Notes: generated by a model from the letters alone, not told the origin. A stretch of 62,872 bases of DNA from Frigoriflavimonas asaccharolytica (GCF_013294015.1 NZ_JABSNO010000021.1:1-62872), one strand, 5' to 3'; shown: positions 26,557-35,442, numbered from the stretch's first letter. Translations and numbers: made by a program.

Positions 26557-26925
26557 TCAACTCAAAAACAACACCGCCAAAACCGCCAAAATTGCAGGAA
26601 CTGCCTGTACAAAAAATATCTTTTTCGCTGCGGTGAAGGTTCCGTAAATTCCTGCAATAACTACACAAATAAGAAAGAATAGAGCAATATTTTTTGCCCA
26701 GATTTCATCTGTAATTATCAAAGACCAGATCAATCCTGCTGCTAGAAATCCATTGTATAAACCTTGGTTGGCTGCTAAAGATTTTGTAGGTGTAAAAAGG
26801 TTATTTGGTAATGCACCTCTGAAGGTCTTCTTGCCCAACGTTTCCCAAGCAAACATTTCCATATACATAATATACAAATGTTCTAAAGCCACAAAACCGA
26901 TGAGTATTTTCGCGATTATTTCCAT
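26557..26925 (-). CDS. DUF1304 membrane protein
   Basis: A 122-aa protein with four hydrophobic helices. The N-terminal LIGFVALEHLYIMYMEMFAW and the segment LAANQGLYNGFLAAGLIW are diagnostic of DUF1304. No biochemical role is established for the family. Preceded by a palindromic repeat element. Confidence 0.87.
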   Translation of the reverse strand: MEIIAKILIGFVALEHLYIMYMEMFAWETLGKKTFRGALPNNLFTPTKSLAANQGLYNGFLAAGLIWSLIITDEIWAKNIALFFLICVVIAGIYGTFTAAKKIFFVQAVPAILAVLAVLFLS

Positions 26926-26987
26926 ATTTGTTTATTATTTTAAATGATTTCCGGGTAAAAATAGCTTTTTTAATTTGTTTTTCTTTA

Positions 26988-27080
26988 ACCATTAAGGTAT
27001 TAAGAAAATTAAGTTGTGCAGAGAATTTTGTCGTAGACAAACCTTAATGTCCTTAATTTCTTCACCAAAACTTAATGGTA
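26988..27080. repeat. Long hairpin repeat element, copy A
   Basis: ACCATTAAGGTATTAAG at the left end pairs with CTTAATGGT at 27071-27079, and inner parts (TTAAGAAAATTAAG with CTTAATTTCTT) pair again. It lies in the gap between the DUF1304 gene and the hydrolase gene. A related element is at 56596-56690. Confidence 0.6.
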
Positions 27081-27088
27081 AAATTCTT

Positions 27089-27850
27089 TTAATTTCCTGC
27101 AAGTTCTTCATTAATAATCGCCGCACAAATAGTCGGTTTTTCCCAATGTCCATTATGCCCACAATCTAAAAGATAAGATTTTACATTCTTTTTCTTCGGT
27201 AAATTTTTCAACGTTTTTTCAGAATCTACAGCATTGTCATATTTCCCAGCGATTACCAGAATTTTTCCTTCAAAATTTTCTAAAACAGCCAATTTATCTG
27301 TTCGCTCTTTCATCCCTTTTTGAGCCGCCAAAACGCCGTCATTATTGGTAGAAAGTGCAATTTCTTTCGCTAAATCAATTTTATCTTTTAGAAATTCTCG
27401 TTCATTTTCACTGAAGAAATTAGGAATTCCCGCATTCACATACGTTCTGAAATTTTCTTTGATGATGCGCAAACTTTTTTCTCGAAGTTGTTTTTTCTCT
27501 TCGTCGTCTGCAAAATAGGTGGAGAAAAAAAGCGTTAAACTTTTCAATTTTTCAGGAAATTTTTCTGCAAAAGCTAAAGAAACATAACCACCCATAGAAT
27601 GTCCGAGCAAATGAAATTTTTCTATTTTTAAATAGTCTATCACTTCGTTCACTTTTTCAGCCATCAATTCCATCGTATGAATTTCGGCGAAGTTTTCACT
27701 TTTTCCATGTCCGGGAAGATCAATTTTTACGAGTTTGAAATTTTTGCAAAGTTCAGTTTCCATCTCTTCCCAGATGAAAAGATTTTCCATAAAGCCGTGC
27801 AGCAAAACCAAAACGTTTTCCGATGTTCCTTTTATTTCAAAATTTAGCAT
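27089..27850 (-). CDS. Alpha/beta hydrolase
   Basis: A 253-aa alpha/beta fold hydrolase. The oxyanion segment is LLHGFMEN, the nucleophile elbow GHSMGGYVS (Ser about 90), the acid AGKYDNAVD and the catalytic His in CGHNGHWEKP. No signal peptide, so it is cytosolic. The substrate is unknown; the family includes esterases and carbon-carbon hydrolases. It follows a lipoprotein gene by 5 bases and is likely co-transcribed with it. Confidence 0.9.
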   Translation of the reverse strand: MLNFEIKGTSENVLVLLHGFMENLFIWEEMETELCKNFKLVKIDLPGHGKSENFAEIHTMELMAEKVNEVIDYLKIEKFHLLGHSMGGYVSLAFAEKFPEKLKSLTLFFSTYFADDEEKKQLREKSLRIIKENFRTYVNAGIPNFFSENEREFLKDKIDLAKEIALSTNNDGVLAAQKGMKERTDKLAVLENFEGKILVIAGKYDNAVDSEKTLKNLPKKKNVKSYLLDCGHNGHWEKPTICAAIINEELAGN

Positions 27851-27855
27851 ACAAT

Positions 27856-28374
27856 TTATTTAAAATGAATATCAATATAATCTACAAAACCATCTCCATT
27901 CACCATGTCTTGCAGCCTCCAATATTGTGCATTTCCTTTTGCTTGGAAGGTTTTTTTGCCTTTCCGTACGTATTTTCCACCATTTCCTGCAATATTTTGA
28001 ACTATTTCTCCTTCAAAATTTAGAAATTCATCGGAAATTAATTTGCCAGTTCCTTCAATTTTTATTGAGTTTTTTCCAGAAGTTGCTTCACCAGAAATGG
28101 TGTATTCATCTCTACCAGTATTCACAAATTTTGTAGTGCCTGTTAATTTTGAAACTCCATCAGTATCCATCGTAAATCTATGATTTCCAGATAGATCTTG
28201 ATGTTTGTTTTTTTTGTTTAAAATTAAAATGCTATCATTATGTTTTGTAATGGCAGCATTTGTAGAGTCTACTTCGTGCTTTTTCTGTTCAGCTATTTTT
28301 TTCTGGTTTTCTTCTTTTTTATTACAAGAAATAACGAATAAGAATACAAAAAGTGTATATGTTATTTTTTTCAT
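27856..28374 (-). CDS. Lipoprotein of unknown function
   Basis: A 172-aa protein with lipobox FVISCNKK (Cys17), then a charged helical stretch (residues 18-60, rich in Lys, Glu and Gln) and a mostly beta C-terminal domain with FEGEIVQNIAGNGGKYVRKGKKTFQAKG near 120-150. No family recognised. The 5-base gap to the hydrolase gene suggests shared transcription. Confidence 0.72.
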   Translation of the reverse strand: MKKITYTLFVFLFVISCNKKEENQKKIAEQKKHEVDSTNAAITKHNDSILILNKKNKHQDLSGNHRFTMDTDGVSKLTGTTKFVNTGRDEYTISGEATSGKNSIKIEGTGKLISDEFLNFEGEIVQNIAGNGGKYVRKGKKTFQAKGNAQYWRLQDMVNGDGFVDYIDIHFK

Positions 28375-28425
28375 TTTAATTATTTTTGATAAAGAAACTA
28401 TTTAAATTTTAAAAAGTTAAGAGCT

Positions 28426-29355
28426 TTATTTGATAAATTCTATAACTGCCCAAAGCGAAAGTACGCTGACAGAAACCCACAAAAGTACACCCAAGAATAT
28501 CGGTTTCCATCCCATACTTTTGAAAATTTCTAAAGACAAACCAGTTCCTATTAAAAATAAAGCCAATTTTAAAGAGGTTTTAGAAATTTCGAAGATGTAC
28601 GGAGATACATTGTCTAAAATAGGAAGATAGGTATTTAGCAAAATTGCCAATATGAAATAGCCAATAAATAAAGGGAATTTCACTTTCGTATCACTTTTGT
28701 TGATGAATGAAAAAAGAATTGCAATGGGAATTATCCATAATGCTCTTGCCAATTTCACAGTGGTTGCAACATGCAGAGCAATATCGCCGTATTTACTTGC
28801 TGCACCAACAACAGAACTGGTATCGTGAATTGCAATTGCTGCCCAAATTCCAAATTGATTTTGTGTGAGATTAAATAAAGTCCCAATGGATGGAAATGCT
28901 AATAATGCAATAGAATTTAGTAAAAAAACAATACCCAATGCTACAGAATTTTGGCTATTATTTGCTTTTATGATCGGAGAAATTGCGGCAATTGCACTAC
29001 CTCCACAAATAGCCGTTCCAGCTGTTATTAATTCTGAAACTTTTTGATCTATTTTTAAAATTTTCCCAAGAATAATCCCAACCAAAAATACAAAGGCAAT
29101 ACTGGAAACCGTAAATACAAAACCACTTGCTCCCGCTTCTACTGCTGTTTTTAAATTAATTCCAAATCCTAAACCTACAATCGAATACTGCAGAATTTTC
29201 TTGGTGTAATCTCCCGTTTTTTCTATTGTTGTTTTAAAAATGTTGATAAATAAAATTCCCATTACCAAAGCAACTGGAGGAGAAATAAACGGAAACAAAG
29301 ACAATGTTGCCAGAGAAAAAAATAAAATTGTTGCTGTTTTTTTACTTATTGTCAT
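28426..29355 (-). CDS. YeiH/UPF0324-family membrane protein (putative sulfate exporter)
   Basis: A 309-aa protein with about nine or ten hydrophobic helices. Family marks are GLGFGINLKTAVEAG, TAGTAICGGSAIAAISPIIKA and the closing LKLALFLIGTGLSLE. Homologues are annotated as putative sulfate exporters, but transport has rarely been shown. It is divergent from a rhodanese gene, and the wider region has SulP and DsbD, so a sulfur theme is likely but inferred. Confidence 0.87.
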   Translation of the reverse strand: MTISKKTATILFFSLATLSLFPFISPPVALVMGILFINIFKTTIEKTGDYTKKILQYSIVGLGFGINLKTAVEAGASGFVFTVSSIAFVFLVGIILGKILKIDQKVSELITAGTAICGGSAIAAISPIIKANNSQNSVALGIVFLLNSIALLAFPSIGTLFNLTQNQFGIWAAIAIHDTSSVVGAASKYGDIALHVATTVKLARALWIIPIAILFSFINKSDTKVKFPLFIGYFILAILLNTYLPILDNVSPYIFEISKTSLKLALFLIGTGLSLEIFKSMGWKPIFLGVLLWVSVSVLSLWAVIEFIK

Positions 29356-29397
29356 AGTTCAGAAAAAAGCGAAGATACCAATTTTTCATAGAAAAAG

Positions 29398-29427
29398 TTT
29401 GGATTGCCGTTGTTTTATTTACCTTTG
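29398..29427 (+). promoter_or_regulatory. Promoter of the rhodanese lipoprotein gene
   Basis: -33 TTTG (29398-29401), an 18-base spacer and -7 TACCTTTG (29420-29427). A near-perfect Bacteroidota-type match 26 bases before the ATG. Confidence 0.6.
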
Positions 29428-29453
29428 TTTTAGCAATTAATTAAATACATTTT

Positions 29454-29819
29454 ATGAAAAAAACAATATTATTAGTTTCAATTTTAGTTTTTATGGTTCA
29501 GTGCAATTCTCCAAAATCTGTAGAAATAAGTGACTTACAAACAGAATTAAGTATAAAAAAACAAGTTGAAAACGGAGCCTTTTTGGTAGATGTGAGATCG
29601 CCTGCAGAATTTGCAGATGGAAGTTTTCCTGGTGCTGTTAATATTCCTTTGGAAGAGGTAGAAAGTAGAGTGGGAGAATTTAAAAATAAGCCATCTGTTG
29701 TGGTTTTTTGTCGTACTGGAAATAGAAGTTCCAAAGCAATTGAAATTTTAGAGAACAATGGAATAAAATCTGTCACAAATGGAATCAACCTAGAAAATAT
29801 GGAAAAGGAAACGAAGTAG
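29454..29819 (+). CDS. Rhodanese-domain lipoprotein
   Basis: A 121-aa protein with a lipoprotein signal (lipobox MVQCN, Cys17) and a single rhodanese domain. The active loop is VVFCRTGNRSSKAIE with catalytic Cys (about residue 86), and the CH2 segment is FLVDVRSPAEFADGSFPGAVNIP. It would act as a sulfurtransferase or persulfide carrier outside the cytoplasm. It is divergent from the YeiH-type gene. Confidence 0.9.
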   Translation: MKKTILLVSILVFMVQCNSPKSVEISDLQTELSIKKQVENGAFLVDVRSPAEFADGSFPGAVNIPLEEVESRVGEFKNKPSVVVFCRTGNRSSKAIEILENNGIKSVTNGINLENMEKETK

Positions 29820-29838
29820 AATTTCTAGAATGAACATA

Positions 29839-29878
29839 AAAAATCCGTCTGGTTTCATTACCGAACGGATTTTTTTTT
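29839..29878 (+). terminator. Terminator after rhodanese gene
   Basis: Stem AAATCCGT / ACGGATTT with a long loop that also pairs (CTGGT with ACCG), followed by a T9 run. It converges with dsbD. Confidence 0.75.
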
Positions 29879-29896
29879 GGTTGAAAATTTGAGATT

Positions 29897-31969
29897 CTAT
29901 TTATTCTCTTTAAAATATTTCAAACCGCATTCTAAAAATTGTTTGAAATCTTCTTTCGGCATGTAACCAGAAACTGGATGATTGATCACTTTTCCATCTG
30001 GTGTTACCAAAACGTAATGCGGTTGAGAATTATTATTAAAATTTAATTGCTGAAACAAACTCCATTTATCTCCAATGGTTTTTACTTTTTTCTTCTGTCC
30101 ATTTCCCATATCTACAGATTGTTGCTCGCTTTCTGGCAAAGCTTCTTTATCATCTACATAAAGAGAAGCAAGCACAAATTCATTTTGCAAAATTGGGAGA
30201 ATATCTGGTTCAGACCACACAAATTCTTCCATTTTTCTGCAGTTTTCGCAACCGTAACCTGTGAAATCTATCAGCAAAGGCTTGTTTTCTTTTTTCGCAA
30301 CTTCTATGGCATCATAATAATCGTGAATTGGATGCATTCCTAAAATTCCATCGCTTTCATCTTGAAAATAGCTAACATTTAATGGAGGTAAAATACCTGA
30401 TAGCAATTGCAATTTCGGTCTTTCTGCAGGTATGAAACCTTGTATTAGATAAATTAAAAATGCAATTGCACCAACGCCGAAAAGCTTTCTAGCATTAGAG
30501 ATTTTTGGTTTTTTGTCGTCATGTGGAAATCTTATCAAACCAAATAAATAAACAATTAAACCAATTGTTATCAAAATCCAAAGTGCGATAAAAAGTTCTC
30601 TTTTTAGGAACATTGTTTTAGAAACTAAGTCTGCTTTTGATAGGAATTTTAAAGCTAAACCTAATTCTAAAAATCCTAAAACTACCTTCACCGTATTCAT
30701 CCAACCGCCAGATTTTGGTAAACTTTGCAACGCTTGCGGAAACAATGCGAGCAAACCAAAAACGATAGCCCAAGAAATTCCGAATCCAGATAAAGCATAC
30801 GTTAATAGCATTGGAACATTTGTGGATCCCGTAACTGCACTTCCTAAAAGACTGCCTAAAATAGGACCTGTACAAGAAAATGAAACAATTACCAAAGTGA
30901 GCGCCATAAAGAATATTCCAATAATTCCTCCAGCTTCTTCGGCTTTGGAAGATTTGTTGGCAATAGAACTTGGCAAGGTAATATCATAATACCCGAAAAA
31001 ACTACCCGCGAAATAAATGAAAATCACAAAAAATGCAATATTAAGCCAAATGCTTGTAGAAATTTGGTTAAAAATATTACCCGCAATTCCATCAATTATA
31101 TGAAAAGGAAGGCTTAAAAGTGCAAAAATAATGAAGATGAAGAAGCCATAAATTAAGGCATCTCGTTTCCCTTTCGCCTTGTCTTTTGTTCCTTTTGTGA
31201 AGAAGGAAACCGTAAGTGGAATCATCGGGAAAACGCAAGGTGTGAGAAGTGCTATCAATCCGCCGACGAAACCAAGAATAAGATAAGTCCAAAAATTTTC
31301 GTTATTTTTTTCTGCTGCAACACCACAATCTGTGAGTGGTTGATCAAAAGTGATGGATTGTACTTTTAAATTTCTGTCGATGGGTTTTGCCTCAGAATTA
31401 CTATTTTCTGCAACCAACGCAACTTCTGGAATGTCTGCAGTTCTCACAGAATCTTCGGTTTTTGTGCCATCTACAGTTGCCGTTTCTGCAGTGGCAACTG
31501 CACCAACTTTTGAGGTAATATTTTTCTCGAATTCTAAAGTATTTGGTGCCAAACAAACCCGATCATCACAAGTTTGATAGGTGATTTCTGCAACTATATT
31601 TGCTGGTTTTTCAGGATTTTTTAATTTAAATTTTTGCTTAAAAGAAACATTATTAGAGAAATAGACAATCTTTACCCCAAATGCTTCAGAAAATTCGCTG
31701 ATTTTTTTACCAACTTCTACTACTTTCCCTATCAACTGAATACCATCTTTGGAACTCACTTTCATTTCCGTAGGAATTCCAGAATCTTCTGGTAAATCTT
31801 GAGAATAGACGTGCCAATTTTTTTCTAAAGTTGCATGCAATATTGCTTCATATTCATTATTTCCAAGATCTTTCACCTCCATTTTTAACTTTACAGGATC
31901 TTTTATTTGCGAAGAAAATAGCTGAAGAGCGAAAATTGAAAAGAGAAAAAGCCAATTTTTAAATTGCAT
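29897..31969 (-). CDS. dsbD: Thiol:disulfide interchange protein DsbD
   Basis: A 690-aa inner-membrane protein. Signal peptide, then the N-terminal DsbD-alpha domain with the Cys pair in TCDDRVCLAP, a CcdA-like membrane domain of eight helices (about 225-500) with LTPCVFPMIP and SCTGPILGS, and a C-terminal thioredoxin domain with GYGCENCRKMEE. It passes electrons from cytosolic thioredoxin to periplasmic thiol proteins. Residues 160-215 are a Ser/Thr-rich linker. Promoter box TAAATTTG on the minus strand lies at 32011-32004. Confidence 0.95.
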   Translation of the reverse strand: MQFKNWLFLFSIFALQLFSSQIKDPVKLKMEVKDLGNNEYEAILHATLEKNWHVYSQDLPEDSGIPTEMKVSSKDGIQLIGKVVEVGKKISEFSEAFGVKIVYFSNNVSFKQKFKLKNPEKPANIVAEITYQTCDDRVCLAPNTLEFEKNITSKVGAVATAETATVDGTKTEDSVRTADIPEVALVAENSNSEAKPIDRNLKVQSITFDQPLTDCGVAAEKNNENFWTYLILGFVGGLIALLTPCVFPMIPLTVSFFTKGTKDKAKGKRDALIYGFFIFIIFALLSLPFHIIDGIAGNIFNQISTSIWLNIAFFVIFIYFAGSFFGYYDITLPSSIANKSSKAEEAGGIIGIFFMALTLVIVSFSCTGPILGSLLGSAVTGSTNVPMLLTYALSGFGISWAIVFGLLALFPQALQSLPKSGGWMNTVKVVLGFLELGLALKFLSKADLVSKTMFLKRELFIALWILITIGLIVYLFGLIRFPHDDKKPKISNARKLFGVGAIAFLIYLIQGFIPAERPKLQLLSGILPPLNVSYFQDESDGILGMHPIHDYYDAIEVAKKENKPLLIDFTGYGCENCRKMEEFVWSEPDILPILQNEFVLASLYVDDKEALPESEQQSVDMGNGQKKKVKTIGDKWSLFQQLNFNNNSQPHYVLVTPDGKVINHPVSGYMPKEDFKQFLECGLKYFKENK

Positions 31970-32003
31970 AGTAATATTTTTTTGTACTCGAAAAATTCAA
32001 CCC

Positions 32004-32011
32004 CAAATTTA
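32004..32011 (-). promoter_or_regulatory. Candidate -7 box for dsbD
   Basis: The minus strand reads TAAATTTG 34 bases before the dsbD ATG. It lies just beyond the stop of the DoxX-like pseudogene. Confidence 0.4.
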
Positions 32012-32016
32012 CTCTT

Positions 32017-32406
32017 TTATTTAAAAAGATTTTGAAGTGTTTTTTTATTTTTAACAATAAGTATGATAGAAAATATTGCAGTAATAATGGCGAAAGAAAA
32101 TAAAACTCCACTATCATTATTCACAGCTATTCCTAGTACGAAAAAATGAGAAAGTATTGCACCAGTCATCATTGCCAAAGCTACAATGGCACCATAAAAT
32201 ATGGTTTTTGGATATAAAATAAGAGCGGCTGCAATAAATTCAATGAGGCCAGAACCAATTCTGCCATAAGGTTCTGCTCACAATTTTTTGAAAATATGCA
32301 CAGAATCTGGATGCGCAGAAAATTTAAAAAATAGAGTTTCTAAAAGAATGAACGCAGGAACTATTCTGAATGCCCAATTTAAAATAGCTTTTTTGTTGAA
32401 TTCCAT
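32017..32406 (-). pseudogene. DoxX-like membrane protein gene with an in-frame TGA
   Basis: Reading the minus strand from ATG 32406 gives MEFNKKAILNWAFRIVPAF..., then KKL, a TGA codon (32280-32278), AEPYGRIGSGLIEF and on to a TAA at 32017. Apart from the TGA, the 128-residue product is intact. It has four hydrophobic segments and resembles DoxX-like small proteins, in which the residue before EPYGRIG is normally Gly. A single G-to-T change (GGA to TGA) explains the stop. Its ATG overlaps the stop of the YHS fragment (TAATG), so it was the distal gene of a cluster. It is probably non-functional or makes a 42-residue peptide. Confidence 0.82.
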
Positions 32407-32555
32407 TATTTTTTAGGTAAATTTCTCCAATTTTTATCGGCATTGTTTTTTAAAACTTTTTTATCTTGATTCCAAGAATCGAGCGTATTGGTGAAAAATT
32501 TATTGTAGAATAAATAAGTTTTCCCATCAATTACTTTAAAAGTTTTTGGGTTGAT
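32406..32555 (-). pseudogene. 3' remnant of a YHS-domain protein gene
   Basis: Reading the minus strand in a frame different from the DinB gene gives INPKTFKVIDGKTYLFYNKF, then FTNTLDSWNQDKK and an end at RNLPKK. This is the C-terminal tail of flavobacterial secreted YHS-domain proteins, which usually have about 100 residues in front. The N-terminal part, signal peptide and YHS core are missing. The DinB coding sequence runs straight into it, so a deletion has joined the two genes. Confidence 0.75.
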
Positions 32556-32907
32556 GATGAATGCAATGTTCTATATTGTACAATAATTCTCTAAAATAGG
32601 TGGTTTGTATTTCGATATTTTCACCTTCGAAATCTTGTTGCAATTCCAAATGCTTATTTGGTTTTTCAATAGAATTTAAGATTTTTGAAAAAATATCTGC
32701 AGCAAATGTTGGTTCATTTTCTAGTTTTAAATTTCGCTTTCTGTGGTCGTAATTAATAATTCCTAAATCATAACCATCAACTGCTATTTGCAAAAATTCT
32801 GCAATATGTCTCGTATGGCAATCGATGGAAGAATAGCCAAGGGATTGGATTTTTTTAATGTAATCAGCAATGCAAATTTTCTCTAAAAAAGAGATTTGTG
32901 TTTGCAA
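32536..32907 (-). pseudogene. 5' part of a DinB-family gene, truncated by deletion
   Basis: The 123-aa reading frame resembles DinB-like damage-inducible proteins (four-helix metal hydrolase-like): IDCHTRHIAEF is the first metal-ligand helix, and the sequence ends ELLYNIEHCIHHQPKNF. In intact homologues EHCIHH is followed by about 50 more residues; here the frame runs into the YHS remnant and stops. The start is also poor. TTG at 32907 is the listed start, but homology-like sequence continues upstream (frame open to 32958) with ATC or ATT where ATG is expected. Two or three lesions indicate a dead gene. Confidence 0.78.
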
Positions 32908-32993
32908 AAGATTATCTAAAATAGTAAATATATGCTTTGAATTTTTTTCAATGATTACTTAATTTTAAGAATAATTTAATAATTGCAAATTAT

Positions 32994-34313
32994 TTATTTA
33001 ATTGTAATGTAGTAGGCTGTTTTTATTTCTGGGATAAATCTACGGTCTTGTCGGTACGGAATTATGCCCAAAATATCATCATTCCCATCTACCAAAAGCC
33101 AAATTTCTTCTTTGTCTACAAGCGAAATTTTCTCGTCTTTGAAAAATTTAGAAACTTTTTTTGATCCAAACATTCCGGCTGGATAAAATTTATCTCCAGA
33201 TTTCCAGTGTCGTAATTTTAAAGGTAGATTAATTTTTTCTGCGTCAAATTCCCAAGGTTTTTCTAAAAAAATATCGTTTGATGTTGTGCTGTATTCTGAT
33301 ATTATTTTTTTTAAATTTACGATGTTTTTATCATCTTTATAAAATTCAGTTAAGATAATTATTTCTGAAAAATCTTCTGTTTTTTCAGTGGTTTGCTTCA
33401 AAATGATTTCATTTCTGTTGATCAATAAATGATATCTCTCCGAAAAAAAACTTTTACCAGTTTTTGCTAGAAATATTTTTTCAATTTCCTGAATATCTAC
33501 AAAACCAAACTTTCTTAAAATTTCAAACTTTACAAATTCTTCTTGATGAGCAAAAAATTCTCTGTCGTAGATGGTCTTATCAGGCTTTTCATTAATTAAA
33601 ATTTGCTCTTCAATATCGGCAATTTGCTTTTCTATAAATCTCTCATTTTGTTTTAAATACAAGATGCTTTTCTGAAAATTCTTGAGATAATGCTCATTGG
33701 TTTCTAATAATTTCGGAACTATTTCATTCCGAATTTTATTTCTTAAATAATCATTTTTTTTATTAGATGCATCTTCTCGAAATGGAACTTCGTTTTGAGC
33801 GCAATAGTCGTAAATTTCTTGCTTACTAAAGTGCAAAAATGGTCGCAAAATATTGTTTTTATTACTAGGAATTCCGCTTAAACCCTTCAATCCACTTCCT
33901 CTAGAAAGATTGATGAAAAATGTTTCTAGATCATCATTAAGATGATGTGCAGTTACTAAAAATTCTAAATTTTCTTGATGTTTTATTTTTTTAAAAAATG
34001 CGTAACGAAGTTTTCTCGCCCAAGTTTGTACAGAATTTTTTGGTGGTTCATCTTTGTTTGAAACCTCATAAATATGAAGCGAAATATTGTTTTGAGAACA
34101 AAAATTTTCTACTAATTCTTGATCTAAATCTGATTCTAGACCACGTAATTTATAATTAACGTGTGCTACCTGAAATGTAAATTTACTTGCACTAAATAAA
34201 TTCAAAAGCGCCATAGAATCTGCGCCGCCACTTATCGCCAACAGGTATTTTTTGTCTGCAGAGCAAGGCTGTAGATATTCAATTTTCTGTAAAAAAGATT
34301 CTGAATTGAGCAC
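32994..34313 (-). CDS. tilS: tRNA(Ile)-lysidine synthetase
   Basis: Adds lysine to C34 of tRNA-Ile (CAU) with ATP, so that it reads AUA and not AUG; essential. A 439-aa PP-loop ATPase with LLAISGGADSMAL (residues about 24-36), the substrate segment VNYKLRGLESDLDQELV, VTAHHLNDDLETFFINLSRGSGLKGLSGI, and a C-terminal TilS domain ending with LKLRHWKSGDKFYPAGMFGSKKVSKFF. Monocistronic. Divergent from the OmpA-like gene. Confidence 0.95.
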   Translation of the reverse strand: MLNSESFLQKIEYLQPCSADKKYLLAISGGADSMALLNLFSASKFTFQVAHVNYKLRGLESDLDQELVENFCSQNNISLHIYEVSNKDEPPKNSVQTWARKLRYAFFKKIKHQENLEFLVTAHHLNDDLETFFINLSRGSGLKGLSGIPSNKNNILRPFLHFSKQEIYDYCAQNEVPFREDASNKKNDYLRNKIRNEIVPKLLETNEHYLKNFQKSILYLKQNERFIEKQIADIEEQILINEKPDKTIYDREFFAHQEEFVKFEILRKFGFVDIQEIEKIFLAKTGKSFFSERYHLLINRNEIILKQTTEKTEDFSEIIILTEFYKDDKNIVNLKKIISEYSTTSNDIFLEKPWEFDAEKINLPLKLRHWKSGDKFYPAGMFGSKKVSKFFKDEKISLVDKEEIWLLVDGNDDILGIIPYRQDRRFIPEIKTAYYITIK

Positions 34314-34460
34314 AGGTATTAAATTAGTTATTGCAAAAATCGTAAAAATTTAATTGCTAAAAGATTTAATGATAGAAATAAATCTTAAACAAGCATTTAG
34401 GCATTATAATTGTAGCTGTGGAAAACTATCCTTAACTTTACAATAATAAAAGTAAAATAT

Positions 34461-35297
34461 ATGAAAGCAAGAAATTTGATTGCCATTCCAGTGGTGGCAC
34501 TATTTTTAACCAGTTGTGTTAGCAAAAAACAGTTTGATAATTTAAATATGAATTACAAACAAAGTATCGAAAATCTCGCAGAAAGACAACGAGAAATTCA
34601 AGATTTAAAAGGTGTAAATTCTGGGTTGAAAAGCGAAAATGGCCTTTTGAGAGATCAAAATAACTCTCTGAAAACATCTTTAGATGCTTGTCTATCCAAT
34701 ACTGGTAAAGGAAGTGCGAACATTGATAAATTAATTGGGGAAATTAATTCTTCCAACGCATACATCCAACGTTTGATTTCTACTAACGCTAAAAATGATA
34801 GTTTGAACCTTGCGCTTTCCAACAAATTGAAAAGATCTTTGGATAACATCGCAGATAATGATGTACAAGTAAAAGTTCTAAAAGGAGTGGTGATGATTTC
34901 ATTATCAGATAATATGCTTTACAAAACAGGAGATTTTACAATCCAGCCAAGAGCGAAAGAAGTTTTGGGTAAAGTAGCAGCAGTTATCAATGATTATGAT
35001 ACTTACTCAGTTCTAATTGAGGGTAATACAGATAATGCTCCATTAAATTCTGCGAGCGTGCCAAAAGACAATTGGGATCTTTCTGCATTGCGTGGAACTT
35101 CCATTGCTAGAGTTTTACAAAACGAATACGGTGTAAATCCAAACAGAATTACAGCTGGTGGTAGAAGTGAATACAATCCAAAAACTACCAATGCATCTGT
35201 AACAGGTAGATCAGAAAACAGAAGAACGGAAATTATTATCTTACCAAAATTAGATGAATTTATGAAATTGATGGACATCGCTCCAGCAAAAAAATAA
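34461..35297 (+). CDS. OmpA-family lipoprotein (peptidoglycan-binding)
   Basis: A 278-aa protein with a lipoprotein signal (VALFLTSCVS, lipobox Cys19), a long coiled coil (residues 25-120, KQFDNLNMNYKQSIENLAE onward) and a C-terminal OmpA domain (about 150-265) with VLIEGNTDNAPLNS, NWDLSALRGTSIARVL and SENRRTEIII. It tethers the outer membrane to peptidoglycan. It is followed by a strong terminator. Confidence 0.92.
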   Translation: MKARNLIAIPVVALFLTSCVSKKQFDNLNMNYKQSIENLAERQREIQDLKGVNSGLKSENGLLRDQNNSLKTSLDACLSNTGKGSANIDKLIGEINSSNAYIQRLISTNAKNDSLNLALSNKLKRSLDNIADNDVQVKVLKGVVMISLSDNMLYKTGDFTIQPRAKEVLGKVAAVINDYDTYSVLIEGNTDNAPLNSASVPKDNWDLSALRGTSIARVLQNEYGVNPNRITAGGRSEYNPKTTNASVTGRSENRRTEIIILPKLDEFMKLMDIAPAKK

Positions 35298-35319
35298 TTT
35301 AAATTTCTTTTAAATATTT

Positions 35320-35352
35320 AATTCCCGAAAAGTAATTTTCGGGAATTTTTTT
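35320..35352 (+). terminator. Terminator after OmpA-like gene
   Basis: Near-perfect stem AATTCCCGAAAA / TTTTCGGGAATT with a 4-base loop, then TTTTT. It lies 23 bases after the stop. Confidence 0.85.
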
Positions 35353-35418
35353 ATCAATAACTTTTTAAGTTTTTTGGAAGATCGAACTTCATTGCTAAAA
35401 GTCTAATTTTATTTTCCT

Positions 35419-35426
35419 TATTTTTG
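35419..35426 (+). promoter_or_regulatory. Candidate -7 box for the O-methyltransferase operon
   Basis: TATTTTTG 16 bases before the ATG, with TTG at 35392-35394 (24-base spacer, slightly long). Confidence 0.45.
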
Positions 35427-35442
35427 GGTTTATACAAATATT

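Noticed and set aside
32278-32280. TGA read as selenocysteine or as a reassigned Gly codon
   Set aside because: The expected residue is Gly, not Cys, no SECIS-like hairpin follows, and other genes use TGA as a stop (for example the XRE gene), so a nonsense mutation is the simple explanation.
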